From Paenibacillus_AM sp052180255 (lineage in GTDB: Bacteria; Bacillota; Bacilli; Paenibacillales; NBRC-103111), in assembly GCF_052180255.1 (NCBI RefSeq), contig NZ_CP197466.1, positions 3,038,001 through 3,102,000 of the forward strand: DNA of 64,000 nucleotides. Reading direction: 5' to 3'. Positions 26,368 to 33,418 of this stretch are shown piece by piece. The position numbers and the translations under genes are program-made. The number at the start of each line of letters is the position of its first letter. Within the stretch, counting starts at the first letter, position 1. A model generated the notes under the pieces. That model did not search any database, had not been told where the DNA came from, and was given only the letters and a program-made list of their open reading frames with translations.

Positions 26368-27612
26368 TCACATATTCACAGCCTGAGCTTGCCCAATCTC
26401 CTGCTGACGTTTCGTTGCAGAATGGATCGTAAAAACGCTTATAAACCCACTTAGCGCAATCGCTCCACCCATAATAAGGAAGGTCGTTGCCGGACTTAAC
26501 AGTTCCCCTATCAAAGCACTTACACCCATTCCTAACAAGCCTACCGTACTAAAGAAGCTGCTTGTAAATCCCTGCGCTCTGCCCATCTTCTCCAGTGGAA
26601 TATTCTGCTGCATATAGGTTGAAGCACTTATATTGTAGATCACATTAAACACGCCGATGATAAACGCGAAACCCAACATGATATATAAATTTGCAGTTAA
26701 ACCTAAACATAATAACCCCAGACCCATTCCAAATACAGATAATCCCAATCGAATAGCTAGTGACAATTTTGAAAAATATTTACTGAAAAAGGAAGCCACA
26801 ATTAGTCCCGCACTAAGCGCAGAAATGACATAACCCGAGTATATCGAAGGCAGCCCCGATCTACTAATATGAGCAGTCAAAATGACATCAAAACCTGTGA
26901 TCCCAATAATACAAAAGAAGAACATTCCCAAAATAGCTAGGATAACCGGTGCTCGAAGTGGCTCGACGCCCTCTTTCAGGCGTGTAACAAACGGTACTTT
27001 AACAGTAGGAGACTTCCCTTTATCACTAGCACTTGTCTTGTCAAAAGTGCCAATTGAATACAGGAGTACGGCTGCTATGAGATAGGATACGCCATCAATC
27101 AAAAAACCTACTGTGCTTAAATCTTTAGGAAGCAGGGTGAGTACAAATACAGCTAGACCCGGTCCGAATACTCTTACAACTTCATTTAGCATTTGCCTGG
27201 ATGCATTAGATGCCATTAATTGCTCAGAGGGCACAAGCATCACTTGTAATTTCGAAGAAGCAGGTCTCGAGAATGCCCCAAATACAGCAATCAGAAAAGC
27301 GGTTATGTAGTAATAAGTCATTGTTGTCGGTAAGAAAAACATGCCGATCAGCACCGAAGCACTTAAGAGATTTGTCATGACCATCACCTTTGCCGGAGAA
27401 CGCTGCTCTACCCAGAAACCTCCCGCAAGGCCTGCCACAATACTGCCTAAAGTTGAAGCCAGCGTTACACCCATCGTTGATATAAGCGATTGGGTTCGTT
27501 CAAAGGTCATGACGATTAATAACATAAACGTAAAAAATGAACCTAACTGTGAAATCAAAGAAGATAATAACAAAGATCTGAATTTTCCATTTTTAATAAG
27601 TAGTTCTAACAC
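26368..27612 (-). CDS. MFS transporter, efflux type
   Basis: 414 residues, about 12 membrane segments, MFS_3-like as the neighbouring pump but clearly diverged (motif G-F-W-V-E-Q-R-S-P-A-K at the 2-3 loop). GTG start at 27612 with GAGAGG about nine bases upstream. It has its own terminator. Probably exports a drug or metabolite; no substrate information. Confidence 0.85.
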   Translation of the reverse strand: MLELLIKNGKFRSLLLSSLISQLGSFFTFMLLIVMTFERTQSLISTMGVTLASTLGSIVAGLAGGFWVEQRSPAKVMVMTNLLSASVLIGMFFLPTTMTYYYITAFLIAVFGAFSRPASSKLQVMLVPSEQLMASNASRQMLNEVVRVFGPGLAVFVLTLLPKDLSTVGFLIDGVSYLIAAVLLYSIGTFDKTSASDKGKSPTVKVPFVTRLKEGVEPLRAPVILAILGMFFFCIIGITGFDVILTAHISRSGLPSIYSGYVISALSAGLIVASFFSKYFSKLSLAIRLGLSVFGMGLGLLCLGLTANLYIMLGFAFIIGVFNVIYNISASTYMQQNIPLEKMGRAQGFTSSFFSTVGLLGMGVSALIGELLSPATTFLIMGGAIALSGFISVFTIHSATKRQQEIGQAQAVNM

Positions 27613-27754
27613 ACTAATTTTCCTCTCTGGTCTTATGATGGATTACTAATTATGTAAAATTTAACCTCCATAACTATTAATATACTGAAACATTCACACA
27701 AATCAACTATTTTTTGTAATTTAAAGAAAAAATGAGCATCCCTGACAACACAAA

Positions 27755-27793
27755 AGAGCCCGCAAATTGCATCAAATGCAAATTTACGAGCGG
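27755..27793 (-). terminator. Terminator of tRNA-Leu
   Basis: About 14 paired bases with one bulge around the loop UUUGA (G-U pairs included), followed leftward by CUCUUUU. It begins about 16 bases after the tRNA 3' end. Confidence 0.7.
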
Positions 27794-27808
27794 TTATTCG
27801 TTATATGA

Positions 27809-27892
27809 TGCGGCCGAGAGGACTCGAACCTCCACGGTATTGCTACCACTGGCACCTGAAGCCAGCGCGTCTGCCAATTCCGCCACGGCCGC
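27809..27892 (-). tRNA. tRNA-Leu (anticodon CAG)
   Basis: 84 bases, class II tRNA with a long variable arm. Acceptor stem GCGGCCG pairs with CGGCCGC; the anticodon stem CTGGC/GCCAG holds the loop TTCAGGT, anticodon CAG, reading CUG. GGTTCGAGTCC is the T arm. CCA is not encoded. It stands as a single tRNA gene with a terminator behind it. Confidence 0.97.
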
Positions 27893-28072
27893 ACATTAGA
27901 ATAAAATCAATTTATCATGCACCTCTAAATCTGTCAACGGTTGTTTGAAAATTCAATTTTATCCAATAAATAAGCATATCCCAATCCTTTTTCTCAGGCT
28001 TTTGCTTTAGCACGAATGATGCATGTTTTACTTATACTGTATGGGAAGAAACATATAAAGGAGTGATCTGTA

Positions 28073-28213
28073 ATGGCTGACAAGGATGAACCTAATGAAA
28101 AGAAATCAATTCTTCTCGTTACACTGGGCATTATCGCAGCGGCATTCTTAAGTGGTCAAGGTTTCGATGAAGTTGATGAGGATACCAATACCGACCAAAC
28201 ACAATCCGGATAA
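28073..28213 (+). CDS. 46-residue protein with one hydrophobic segment
   Basis: Small gene behind AAAGGAGTGATC and an ATG. Charged start (A-D-K-D-E-P-N-E-K-K), one hydrophobic stretch (I-L-L-V-T-L-G-I-I-A-A-A-F-L) and an acidic, Asn/Thr-rich tail. Probably a single-pass membrane or secreted peptide; not recognised. The poly-Asn protein starts 41 bases later on the same strand. Confidence 0.7.
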   Translation: MADKDEPNEKKSILLVTLGIIAAAFLSGQGFDEVDEDTNTDQTQSG

Positions 28214-28254
28214 GAATAAGTATCTAATTACCTAAGAAATAGAAGGTGGGATTC

Positions 28255-28608
28255 ATGGCAGGTAGCAAAAACAAGCGACTCGGAAACAATAACAATAACA
28301 ATAACAATAACAATAATAATAACAATAACAATAATAACAACTCTGGACCTGACAATCTGAATAAAGGGAATGATTGTACAGATAAAAAAAAGAAGGGTCT
28401 CTTATTAGACTCCCTCTCCCCTCAGCAGCTAGCCGTAGTCGCTGCATTGCTAACGAATGCACTACAAGTCGAGTCCATTCTACTTGATCGATATCAAACC
28501 ATCGAGATTATCCTCACCGGATCACTCATTCCATCGGCAAAACAACCTGCGATGATGGACCCAGGTGAATTGGTCTCTTTGCTGCTGAATGCTCAAAAAA
28601 AACGATAA
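28255..28608 (+). CDS. Small protein with a 19-residue Asn tract
   Basis: 117 residues: a basic start (A-G-S-K-N-K-R-L-G), 19 consecutive Asn codons (28285-28341), a Lys-rich linker and a helical C-terminal domain (S-P-Q-Q-L-A-V-V-A-A-L-L-T-N-A-L-Q, then L-L-L-N-A-Q-K-K-R). The ATG at 28255 has AAGGTGG just upstream. AAC and AAT codons alternate, so the tract is a trinucleotide repeat that could change length without shifting frame. No known family; a spore-coat or surface role is only a guess. It converges on cbiZ with six bases between the stops. Confidence 0.75.
   Translation: MAGSKNKRLGNNNNNNNNNNNNNNNNNNNSGPDNLNKGNDCTDKKKKGLLLDSLSPQQLAVVAALLTNALQVESILLDRYQTIEIILTGSLIPSAKQPAMMDPGELVSLLLNAQKKR
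28285..28341 (+). repeat. Trinucleotide (AAY)19 repeat inside a coding region
   Basis: 19 in-frame AAC/AAT codons without interruption. Length variation between strains is expected for such a tract, and each slippage step of three bases would keep the frame. Confidence 0.9.
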
Positions 28609-28614
28609 TTAGCC

Positions 28615-29349
28615 CTATAAGCGCATGACAGCTTCTTTGTATTTCAACCCCGATTCCATTGCAGCTTCATAGACTGTTCTACCAATAAGATGTCCAAGCC
28701 ATGTCGCTGTGCCCGCATATCGATGCGAACGTCCTCTTCCTGTTGCTGCAATAACGATGGCATCTGTGGATGTGCCGGTTGCCACATGCCCTCCACCTCT
28801 GATCTGAGTGCCCAAATCCTGCAGTGCAGCTGTTTTCGCTTCCGTTGCTGTGATAATCGAGCTTGCCATCGCTGCATCTGTCACTTCACCATCAATGAGT
28901 ACGATAATATTAATCGTACCTGGATACAACTCTTCAGGTTTTAATGGTAGCCCTGCCCGTGTTGTATTACCAAGCCCCATTGTGACCCACGTACAAACAC
29001 GCACGGTATTCTCCGCATCTTCGCCTTCCCCAGTCATCATCATACCTCTAAAACCAACATCCACCACATAAGCCGCTGTCAGCATACCCGCTACATCCTC
29101 ATATCGATACCCTTCTTGCTCTAAGAAGCCCTTCATCTCCCTAAGAGGATCTTGACTCATGTAACTTTTTGGCACTTGTCTATTCATAATGTAAAGGTGC
29201 TGCCCATATCCGCCGCCCCACATATTTGTACTTAACGTTCTTAATGGGGTCTCACTCTTAATAACGATGTATCGATCATCGATACCTGTCACAATTTGAT
29301 CCGTTACACCCTCAATTGCGGCTAACTCGATATTCGTTATCTTCCTCAT
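28615..29349 (-). CDS. cbiZ: Adenosylcobinamide amidohydrolase (CbiZ)
   Basis: Removes the aminopropanol arm from adenosylcobinamide to give adenosylcobyric acid, allowing salvage of incomplete corrinoids. 244 residues with the family pattern: S-T-N-M-W-G-G-G-Y near residue 41, a central D-V-G-F-R-G-M-M-M-T-G, V-T-M-G-L-G-N-T-T-R-A-G, and the C-terminal A-T-G-T-S-T-D-A-I-V-I-A. Stand-alone form, not fused to BluB or an ABC subunit. Its start overlaps an 80-residue gene by four bases (ATGA). No cobalamin riboswitch or other cob genes are here. Fits the B12-dependent NrdJ 14 kb away. Confidence 0.9.
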   Translation of the reverse strand: MRKITNIELAAIEGVTDQIVTGIDDRYIVIKSETPLRTLSTNMWGGGYGQHLYIMNRQVPKSYMSQDPLREMKGFLEQEGYRYEDVAGMLTAAYVVDVGFRGMMMTGEGEDAENTVRVCTWVTMGLGNTTRAGLPLKPEELYPGTINIIVLIDGEVTDAAMASSIITATEAKTAALQDLGTQIRGGGHVATGTSTDAIVIAATGRGRSHRYAGTATWLGHLIGRTVYEAAMESGLKYKEAVMRL

Positions 29350-29588
29350 CCTTCTATACTTGGAAAGTCAGGAAGCGTAAACTCCTTAGGTCGTTCATCC
29401 GAAAAAGGTTGATACACATAACCACGATGTAATTTTAATACACGACGGTTTTGCTTACGAATCAGAACGAACTCATCATCCCACGCAAGGACAATTCCTT
29501 TTACATCATTCACAGGATCTGCATCACGGATAACACGTAATTTCGTGCCCTCTACCCGGTACTGATCTAATATTTCATCTGTTATCAT
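29346..29588 (-). CDS. 80-residue protein translationally coupled to cbiZ
   Basis: Unrecognised. Short, beta-rich: L-R-V-I-R-D-A, G-I-V-L-A-W-D-D-E-F-V-L-I-R-K-Q-N-R-R-V-L-K-L-H-R-G-Y resembles a small SH3-like barrel. It overlaps cbiZ by ATGA, so translation is coupled. AGGAGG lies seven to eight bases before the ATG. A link to corrinoid handling is suggested only by the overlap. Confidence 0.8.
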   Translation of the reverse strand: MITDEILDQYRVEGTKLRVIRDADPVNDVKGIVLAWDDEFVLIRKQNRRVLKLHRGYVYQPFSDERPKEFTLPDFPSIEG

Positions 29589-29745
29589 AAGGATCTACCT
29601 CCTACTTGTAGCATACACGAACCCTTTTCCTGAGTAAACTTTTGTAAGCGCTTCAATATATTTGTCGTATGATTAAAAAAATCTGCATGCCATTAAGACA
29701 TACAGATCTTCCAAATTATGTTACAATGTCGTAGCCATTATGTTT

Positions 29746-30060
29746 TTAGGAAACATGTTCCTTCGTTTCGTACCAGTAGTCTAGAACTTTTGAGGACATC
29801 ACACGCTTTTGAATATATTCGGCTTGCTTTTCAGAAAATTGCTCTTGCCAATTCACCGATAGCTCCGAACAAAGCTTCACAACGGTAAGAAGTTCAGACC
29901 AGGCTACATAACGTTTGTACCAGAAAAACTGCGGGTGTTCGATCATATACGGATACAAATCATCAAACTCAGTATGTTTACAATCCAGCGCACGCTCAAA
30001 GTGAGTCTTCGCTTCTGTTAGCTTTTCAATAAAATAGGTTTCCGAAATATTCTCTTTCAT
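29746..30060 (-). CDS. Small soluble protein, unknown
   Basis: 104 residues, helical, rich in aromatic residues (Y-F-I-E-K, H-P-Q-F-F-W-Y-K-R-Y-V-A-W, L-D-Y-W-Y-E-T-K-E). AAAGGAGG precedes the ATG at 30060; the longer frame starts inside that site. No family recognised. It lies between cbiZ's partner and xpt on the same strand. Confidence 0.7.
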   Translation of the reverse strand: MKENISETYFIEKLTEAKTHFERALDCKHTEFDDLYPYMIEHPQFFWYKRYVAWSELLTVVKLCSELSVNWQEQFSEKQAEYIQKRVMSSKVLDYWYETKEHVS

Positions 30061-30150
30061 AATGAAGTTGATGCCTCCTTTCACTGACCCTGATTCTATT
30101 ATAATAGATAATTTGATTCTGGAAAAGGCGCAACTACCCGTAATTGTCCA

Positions 30151-30720
30151 TTAATCGAATACAATTTTTCCATTTGTTAGGGAAGCGATTTTAGCCAATG
30201 ACTCCACTCGACAGCCCATCTCACGTAAAGAGCTTCCCCCTTGTTGGAATGATTTCTCTACGGCTATACCGATGCCGACTAGCTCAGCTCCAGCTTTTGC
30301 GACGATACGCACCAGGCCTCTAGCCGCATCACCATTAGCAATGAAATCATCGATGATGAGCACCCGATCTTCACTGTTTAAATAGTTAGTCGAAATCATA
30401 ATATCCGTTACGATGCCTTTCGTGAATGAAGGAACGCGCTCTTCGTAAACTTGTTCACTCATTGTCACTGACTTTTTCCGTCTAGCAAAAATTAAAGGTA
30501 CACCTAGCTCTAGCGCTGTGGCAAATGCGATCGGAATACCAGAAGATTCCACTGTTACAACCTTAGTCGGGGCGCTATCCTTAAAGCGTACAGCGAACTC
30601 TCTGCCCATTGCCATAATAAGCTCGGGGTCTACCTGATGATTTAATATGGAGTCAAGTCTGAGTACTCCGTCAGTTACAACGTCGCCTACTTCTTCGATA
30701 CGTTTTTTTAATAGATTCAT
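30151..30720 (-). CDS. xpt: Xanthine phosphoribosyltransferase
   Basis: Salvages xanthine with PRPP to XMP. 189 residues. The PRPP loop is V-L-I-I-D-D-F-I-A-N-G and the N-terminus L-K-K-R-I-E-E-V-G-D-V matches Xpt; the flexible K-K-S-V-T-M-S-E-Q-V-Y region contacts substrate. The ATG at 30720 has GGAGG seven bases upstream, better than the ATG six bases before it. In many Bacillales xpt has a guanine riboswitch leader; I see none here, and no pbuX permease follows. Confidence 0.92.
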   Translation of the reverse strand: MNLLKKRIEEVGDVVTDGVLRLDSILNHQVDPELIMAMGREFAVRFKDSAPTKVVTVESSGIPIAFATALELGVPLIFARRKKSVTMSEQVYEERVPSFTKGIVTDIMISTNYLNSEDRVLIIDDFIANGDAARGLVRIVAKAGAELVGIGIAVEKSFQQGGSSLREMGCRVESLAKIASLTNGKIVFD

Positions 30721-30892
30721 GAACATGCCTCCATGAGAAATGGTTTATGAGTAAGTTACCATAGGAAACTCCTAGGATTCAAGCCCTATTTTGACGCAAA
30801 TGCTTCTGAATTGAAACTATTTTCTATACAATAGTGTCTATAATAGAGAAATAGAGAACTTAATTATCGGATAAAGAGAAAGGAAGATCAAG

Positions 30893-31534
30893 ATGCACAG
30901 AAATTGGCACATCATCCCGTTAACTTGTTTGTGTGCCGGAATGATTCTATTGGCAGGCTGCGATAAGAAAGAAGCTGCTGAGATATCTCCTACACCAGAT
31001 GTTACAAACAATGCTACTTCTACACCAAATACAACTACAGAAGGTACTCTAGATCCTACACAAACTCCAAATTCAACTACAGATACAACAAATGAAACAA
31101 CTGCAGAATCACCGATTATAAAGCCAAAGGTAGACTCTAAAGATTCATACCGAGCTACAAAACCGACACTGATGGGCATCTCTCTGCAAACTAGCAAAGA
31201 AGCAACAATCAGTAGATTCGGTAATCCACCTTCCCAATTTCGTATGGAAGATGACGCAGAGGCGATAAATGTACTCGAATATATGGACTTCTCTGTTGGG
31301 TTCAATAATGCGAACAAGCTCCAGTTCATTGAAGTCCGCACCCCTAACGTGGATCCTGGGTTAAATGGGCTAAGGCTTGGTCAAAGAACGCAGGACATTG
31401 TGTCCGCGCTCGGTAAACCTGATCAGAATAGTAAATATGTGCTAAGTTACAAATCGCAAGGAACAGTACTTAAATTCGATATTGATATTAAAGAAGATCG
31501 CATTCAATCTATTAAATTGTTTGCAGGAACATAA
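30893..31534 (+). CDS. Lipoprotein with Thr-rich linker and two copies of a small domain
   Basis: 213 residues. Lipobox L-L-A-G-C gives a lipid-anchored surface protein. A Thr/Asn/Pro-rich linker (about 30-80) leads to two related units, each starting G-(I/L)-x-L-x(4)-T/D-x-I-x(3)-x-G-x-P, as in DUF4309-like proteins. AAGGAAG lies close before the ATG. Divergent from xpt. Function unknown; possibly a substrate-free binding or sensing lipoprotein. Confidence 0.8.
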   Translation: MHRNWHIIPLTCLCAGMILLAGCDKKEAAEISPTPDVTNNATSTPNTTTEGTLDPTQTPNSTTDTTNETTAESPIIKPKVDSKDSYRATKPTLMGISLQTSKEATISRFGNPPSQFRMEDDAEAINVLEYMDFSVGFNNANKLQFIEVRTPNVDPGLNGLRLGQRTQDIVSALGKPDQNSKYVLSYKSQGTVLKFDIDIKEDRIQSIKLFAGT

Positions 31535-31588
31535 ACTGACAAATCAAGTAAAACTACATCTCCTTATATTTTCCAACTTTTATGTCAT

Positions 31589-31617
31589 GTACAAGTCATT
31601 CCTTACATAACTTGTAC
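31589..31617 (+). other. Inverted repeat in the leader of the YkvI-like gene
   Basis: GTACAAGT (31589-31596) and ACTTGTAC (31610-31617) form an 8-bp stem, and outer CCAAC (31573-31577) can pair with GTTGG (31626-31630) just before the ribosome binding site. No T-run, so it is either an operator or a leader structure. Confidence 0.4.
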
Positions 31618-31645
31618 TAACTTAGGTTGGAAAGGCGGAGTACAT

Positions 31646-32683
31646 ATGCTGCGTCATTTTAGTATAGTCATTCGGATTGCATTTACATATATCGGAACGA
31701 TCGTCGGTGCAGGATTTGCAACAGGTCAAGAAATATTGCAATTTTTCACGAGATACGGTTCAATGGCAGCTTTTACGATTCTACTTGCAGCCATACTATT
31801 TATTTGGATTGGTGTCAAAATGATGGTGATGGCTTATGAAATGAAAGCCAAATCGTACGAGGATTTGAATCGAATGTTATTTGGACCTCGAATCGGATCC
31901 ATTGTGTCTCTTTTTATGATGATCATATTATTCGGTATCTCGACTGTCATGCTGGCAGGTGCTGGATCTGTCTTTTCTGAACAACTACATTTATCGTATC
32001 AGACTGGCCTTCTACTCACTTTATTCCTATCCTATCTCGTCATATCACGGGGCATTGGAGCCATTATGACCGTCAATACAGTGATCGTGCCTCTCATGAT
32101 CTTATTCTCTGTACTTATCGTCTGGCACACCATAAGCAGCCCCAATGCAGGCAATTGGTTGTTCCTCACTTCCGATTATTCGTTTAAGCAGATTTGGCTT
32201 GCACCTTTATTGTATGCTGCCTTCAACCTCTCCACTGCACAAGCGGTACTTGTGCCACTTGGTGCTGCCGCTCCGAACAAATCGGTACTCTATCTAGGTG
32301 CAGGGATCGGTGGTGGCATTATTGGACTACTACTCATCGGGGCGCACATCGCACTTTCGACTCAAATGCCAGGTATCACTCAATTTGAAATTCCAATGGC
32401 AGGTCTTGTGACGAAGCTCGGATACACTGTTCAATTCATATATATCCTTGTGATTTACTGTGAAATATTCACAACTTATATTGCGGATATCTATGGTTTG
32501 ACACTCCAGCTTGAGCAGCGTTCAAAAATCAACAGTCAATTTATCCTCGTGATTTTACTTATCTTGAGCTATGTTGTTTCACAGATTGGTTTTAAGGTGT
32601 TACTTTCCTCTTTATATCCCGCTTTCGGCCTGATCTCCATGGTTTGGCTCGGCTTTATGGTTTGGCGCAGACGAGCTTTGTAG
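31646..32683 (+). CDS. YkvI-like membrane transporter
   Basis: 345 residues, about ten membrane segments. The start F-T-Y-I-G-T-I-V-G-A-G-F-A-T-G-Q-E is the hallmark of the YkvI group, distantly related to amino-acid/sodium symporters of the LeuT fold. Substrate unknown. The 3' end overlaps the end of a convergent membrane-protein gene by 72 bases. Confidence 0.85.
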   Translation: MLRHFSIVIRIAFTYIGTIVGAGFATGQEILQFFTRYGSMAAFTILLAAILFIWIGVKMMVMAYEMKAKSYEDLNRMLFGPRIGSIVSLFMMIILFGISTVMLAGAGSVFSEQLHLSYQTGLLLTLFLSYLVISRGIGAIMTVNTVIVPLMILFSVLIVWHTISSPNAGNWLFLTSDYSFKQIWLAPLLYAAFNLSTAQAVLVPLGAAAPNKSVLYLGAGIGGGIIGLLLIGAHIALSTQMPGITQFEIPMAGLVTKLGYTVQFIYILVIYCEIFTTYIADIYGLTLQLEQRSKINSQFILVILLILSYVVSQIGFKVLLSSLYPAFGLISMVWLGFMVWRRRAL

Positions 32684-33031
32684 CGCAGAGTACATCATCA
32701 TAAAACGTAAGAATAACAGCACCATTCCCATTAATGAAAAAACAAACCCGCCTGTTAAGTATGCTAGATGATACGAAGGGAAATTCGCCTTATCCCGCAT
32801 GACCGCATACAAATCAGCCCCAAGCATTAATAAACCTACTAAGAATAATCCAATAAGCATATAGTCCAGTATATTCCATCGCAATAACTCAATAGGAAGT
32901 CCTCTGTCCTTCGTTCCATCCGTCCGTTTACGAGATTGCAGCAGGAACCATACGGTATATATCGCCCCACCCGTCACTACAAGACCAATCACACTGCCTA
33001 GTATGGCAATGATGGTATTCAGTTCAAACAC
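32612..33031 (-). CDS. Small four-helix membrane protein, last gene of the yhaON operon
   Basis: 139 residues with about four membrane segments and a hydrophilic C-terminus. The GTG start at 33031 follows GAGAGGAG. Its last 72 bases lie on the opposite strand of the YkvI-like gene; the tail (S-S-S-A-P-N-H-K-A-E-P-N-H) looks unconstrained, so this may be a gene whose true stop moved into its neighbour. Function unknown. Confidence 0.65.
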   Translation of the reverse strand: MFELNTIIAILGSVIGLVVTGGAIYTVWFLLQSRKRTDGTKDRGLPIELLRWNILDYMLIGLFLVGLLMLGADLYAVMRDKANFPSYHLAYLTGGFVFSLMGMVLLFLRFMMMYSALQSSSAPNHKAEPNHGDQAESGI

Positions 33032-33055
33032 GGTAATTCTCCTCTCAAAAACCAG

Positions 33056-33418
33056 TTAATAAACGAGCATATATACAAGCAGTACGGTTAGCAGAAAGCT
33101 TACAACGGGTAAAGCCCATAAGCAGTATTCGAGCACTGCGCTTGAAGGAAGTGGCGCTTCCTTGAACAAGTAACGATGGCATAGATCCAACAATTGCCTA
33201 GGTCCTGTTCGTTTTGATGCTGGAGGTGGGCTAACAACGGGATTTCCCACGAGCATTCTTCCTTTTTTCCAACCAACTTGATAAGTAATTTCACGTGGCT
33301 TGACTGTTTTTTTCTCTTTTTCGTTGTCTATCTTACTTCCATTCTCATTTCCGATCTCTTCCACCTTCCACCCCTCCACTTCCTTGTATGGTTTTATTGT
33401 GATGCCCTTATAATTCAA
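33056..33418 (-). CDS. Small protein with C-terminal membrane anchor
   Basis: Up to 120 residues: a charged N-terminal half, a Pro-rich stretch (N-P-V-V-S-P-P-P-A-S) and a C-terminal membrane helix (L-P-V-V-S-F-L-L-T-V-L-L-V-Y). The frame overlaps the end of yhaN by 11 bases if it starts at the TTG at 33418; a GTG at 33364 with GGAGGGG upstream is the alternative and gives 102 residues. Not recognised. Position suggests a membrane partner for YhaN or YhaO. Confidence 0.6.
   Translation of the reverse strand: MNYKGITIKPYKEVEGWKVEEIGNENGSKIDNEKEKKTVKPREITYQVGWKKGRMLVGNPVVSPPPASKRTGPRQLLDLCHRYLFKEAPLPSSAVLEYCLWALPVVSFLLTVLLVYMLVY

Noticed and set aside
24939..27612. The two MFS genes as one duplicated operon
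   Set aside because: A strong terminator and a new promoter separate them, and the proteins are clearly diverged.
28261..28350. AAC/AAT repeats as a CRISPR or satellite array
   Set aside because: Period is three bases, in frame, with no spacers; it encodes an Asn tract.
29642..29656. CcpA cre-like sequence TTGTAAGCGCTTCAA
   Set aside because: Mismatch at a key position of the consensus and only one copy; too weak without expression data.
30721..30892. Guanine riboswitch expected upstream of xpt
   Set aside because: The conserved purine-aptamer core is not found, and the intergenic space is shared with a divergent promoter.
30838..31341. 167-residue open frame antisense to the lipoprotein gene
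   Set aside because: Val/Ser-rich mirror of the Thr/Asn linker codons, no ribosome binding site, and the plus-strand lipoprotein has a clear lipobox and start site.
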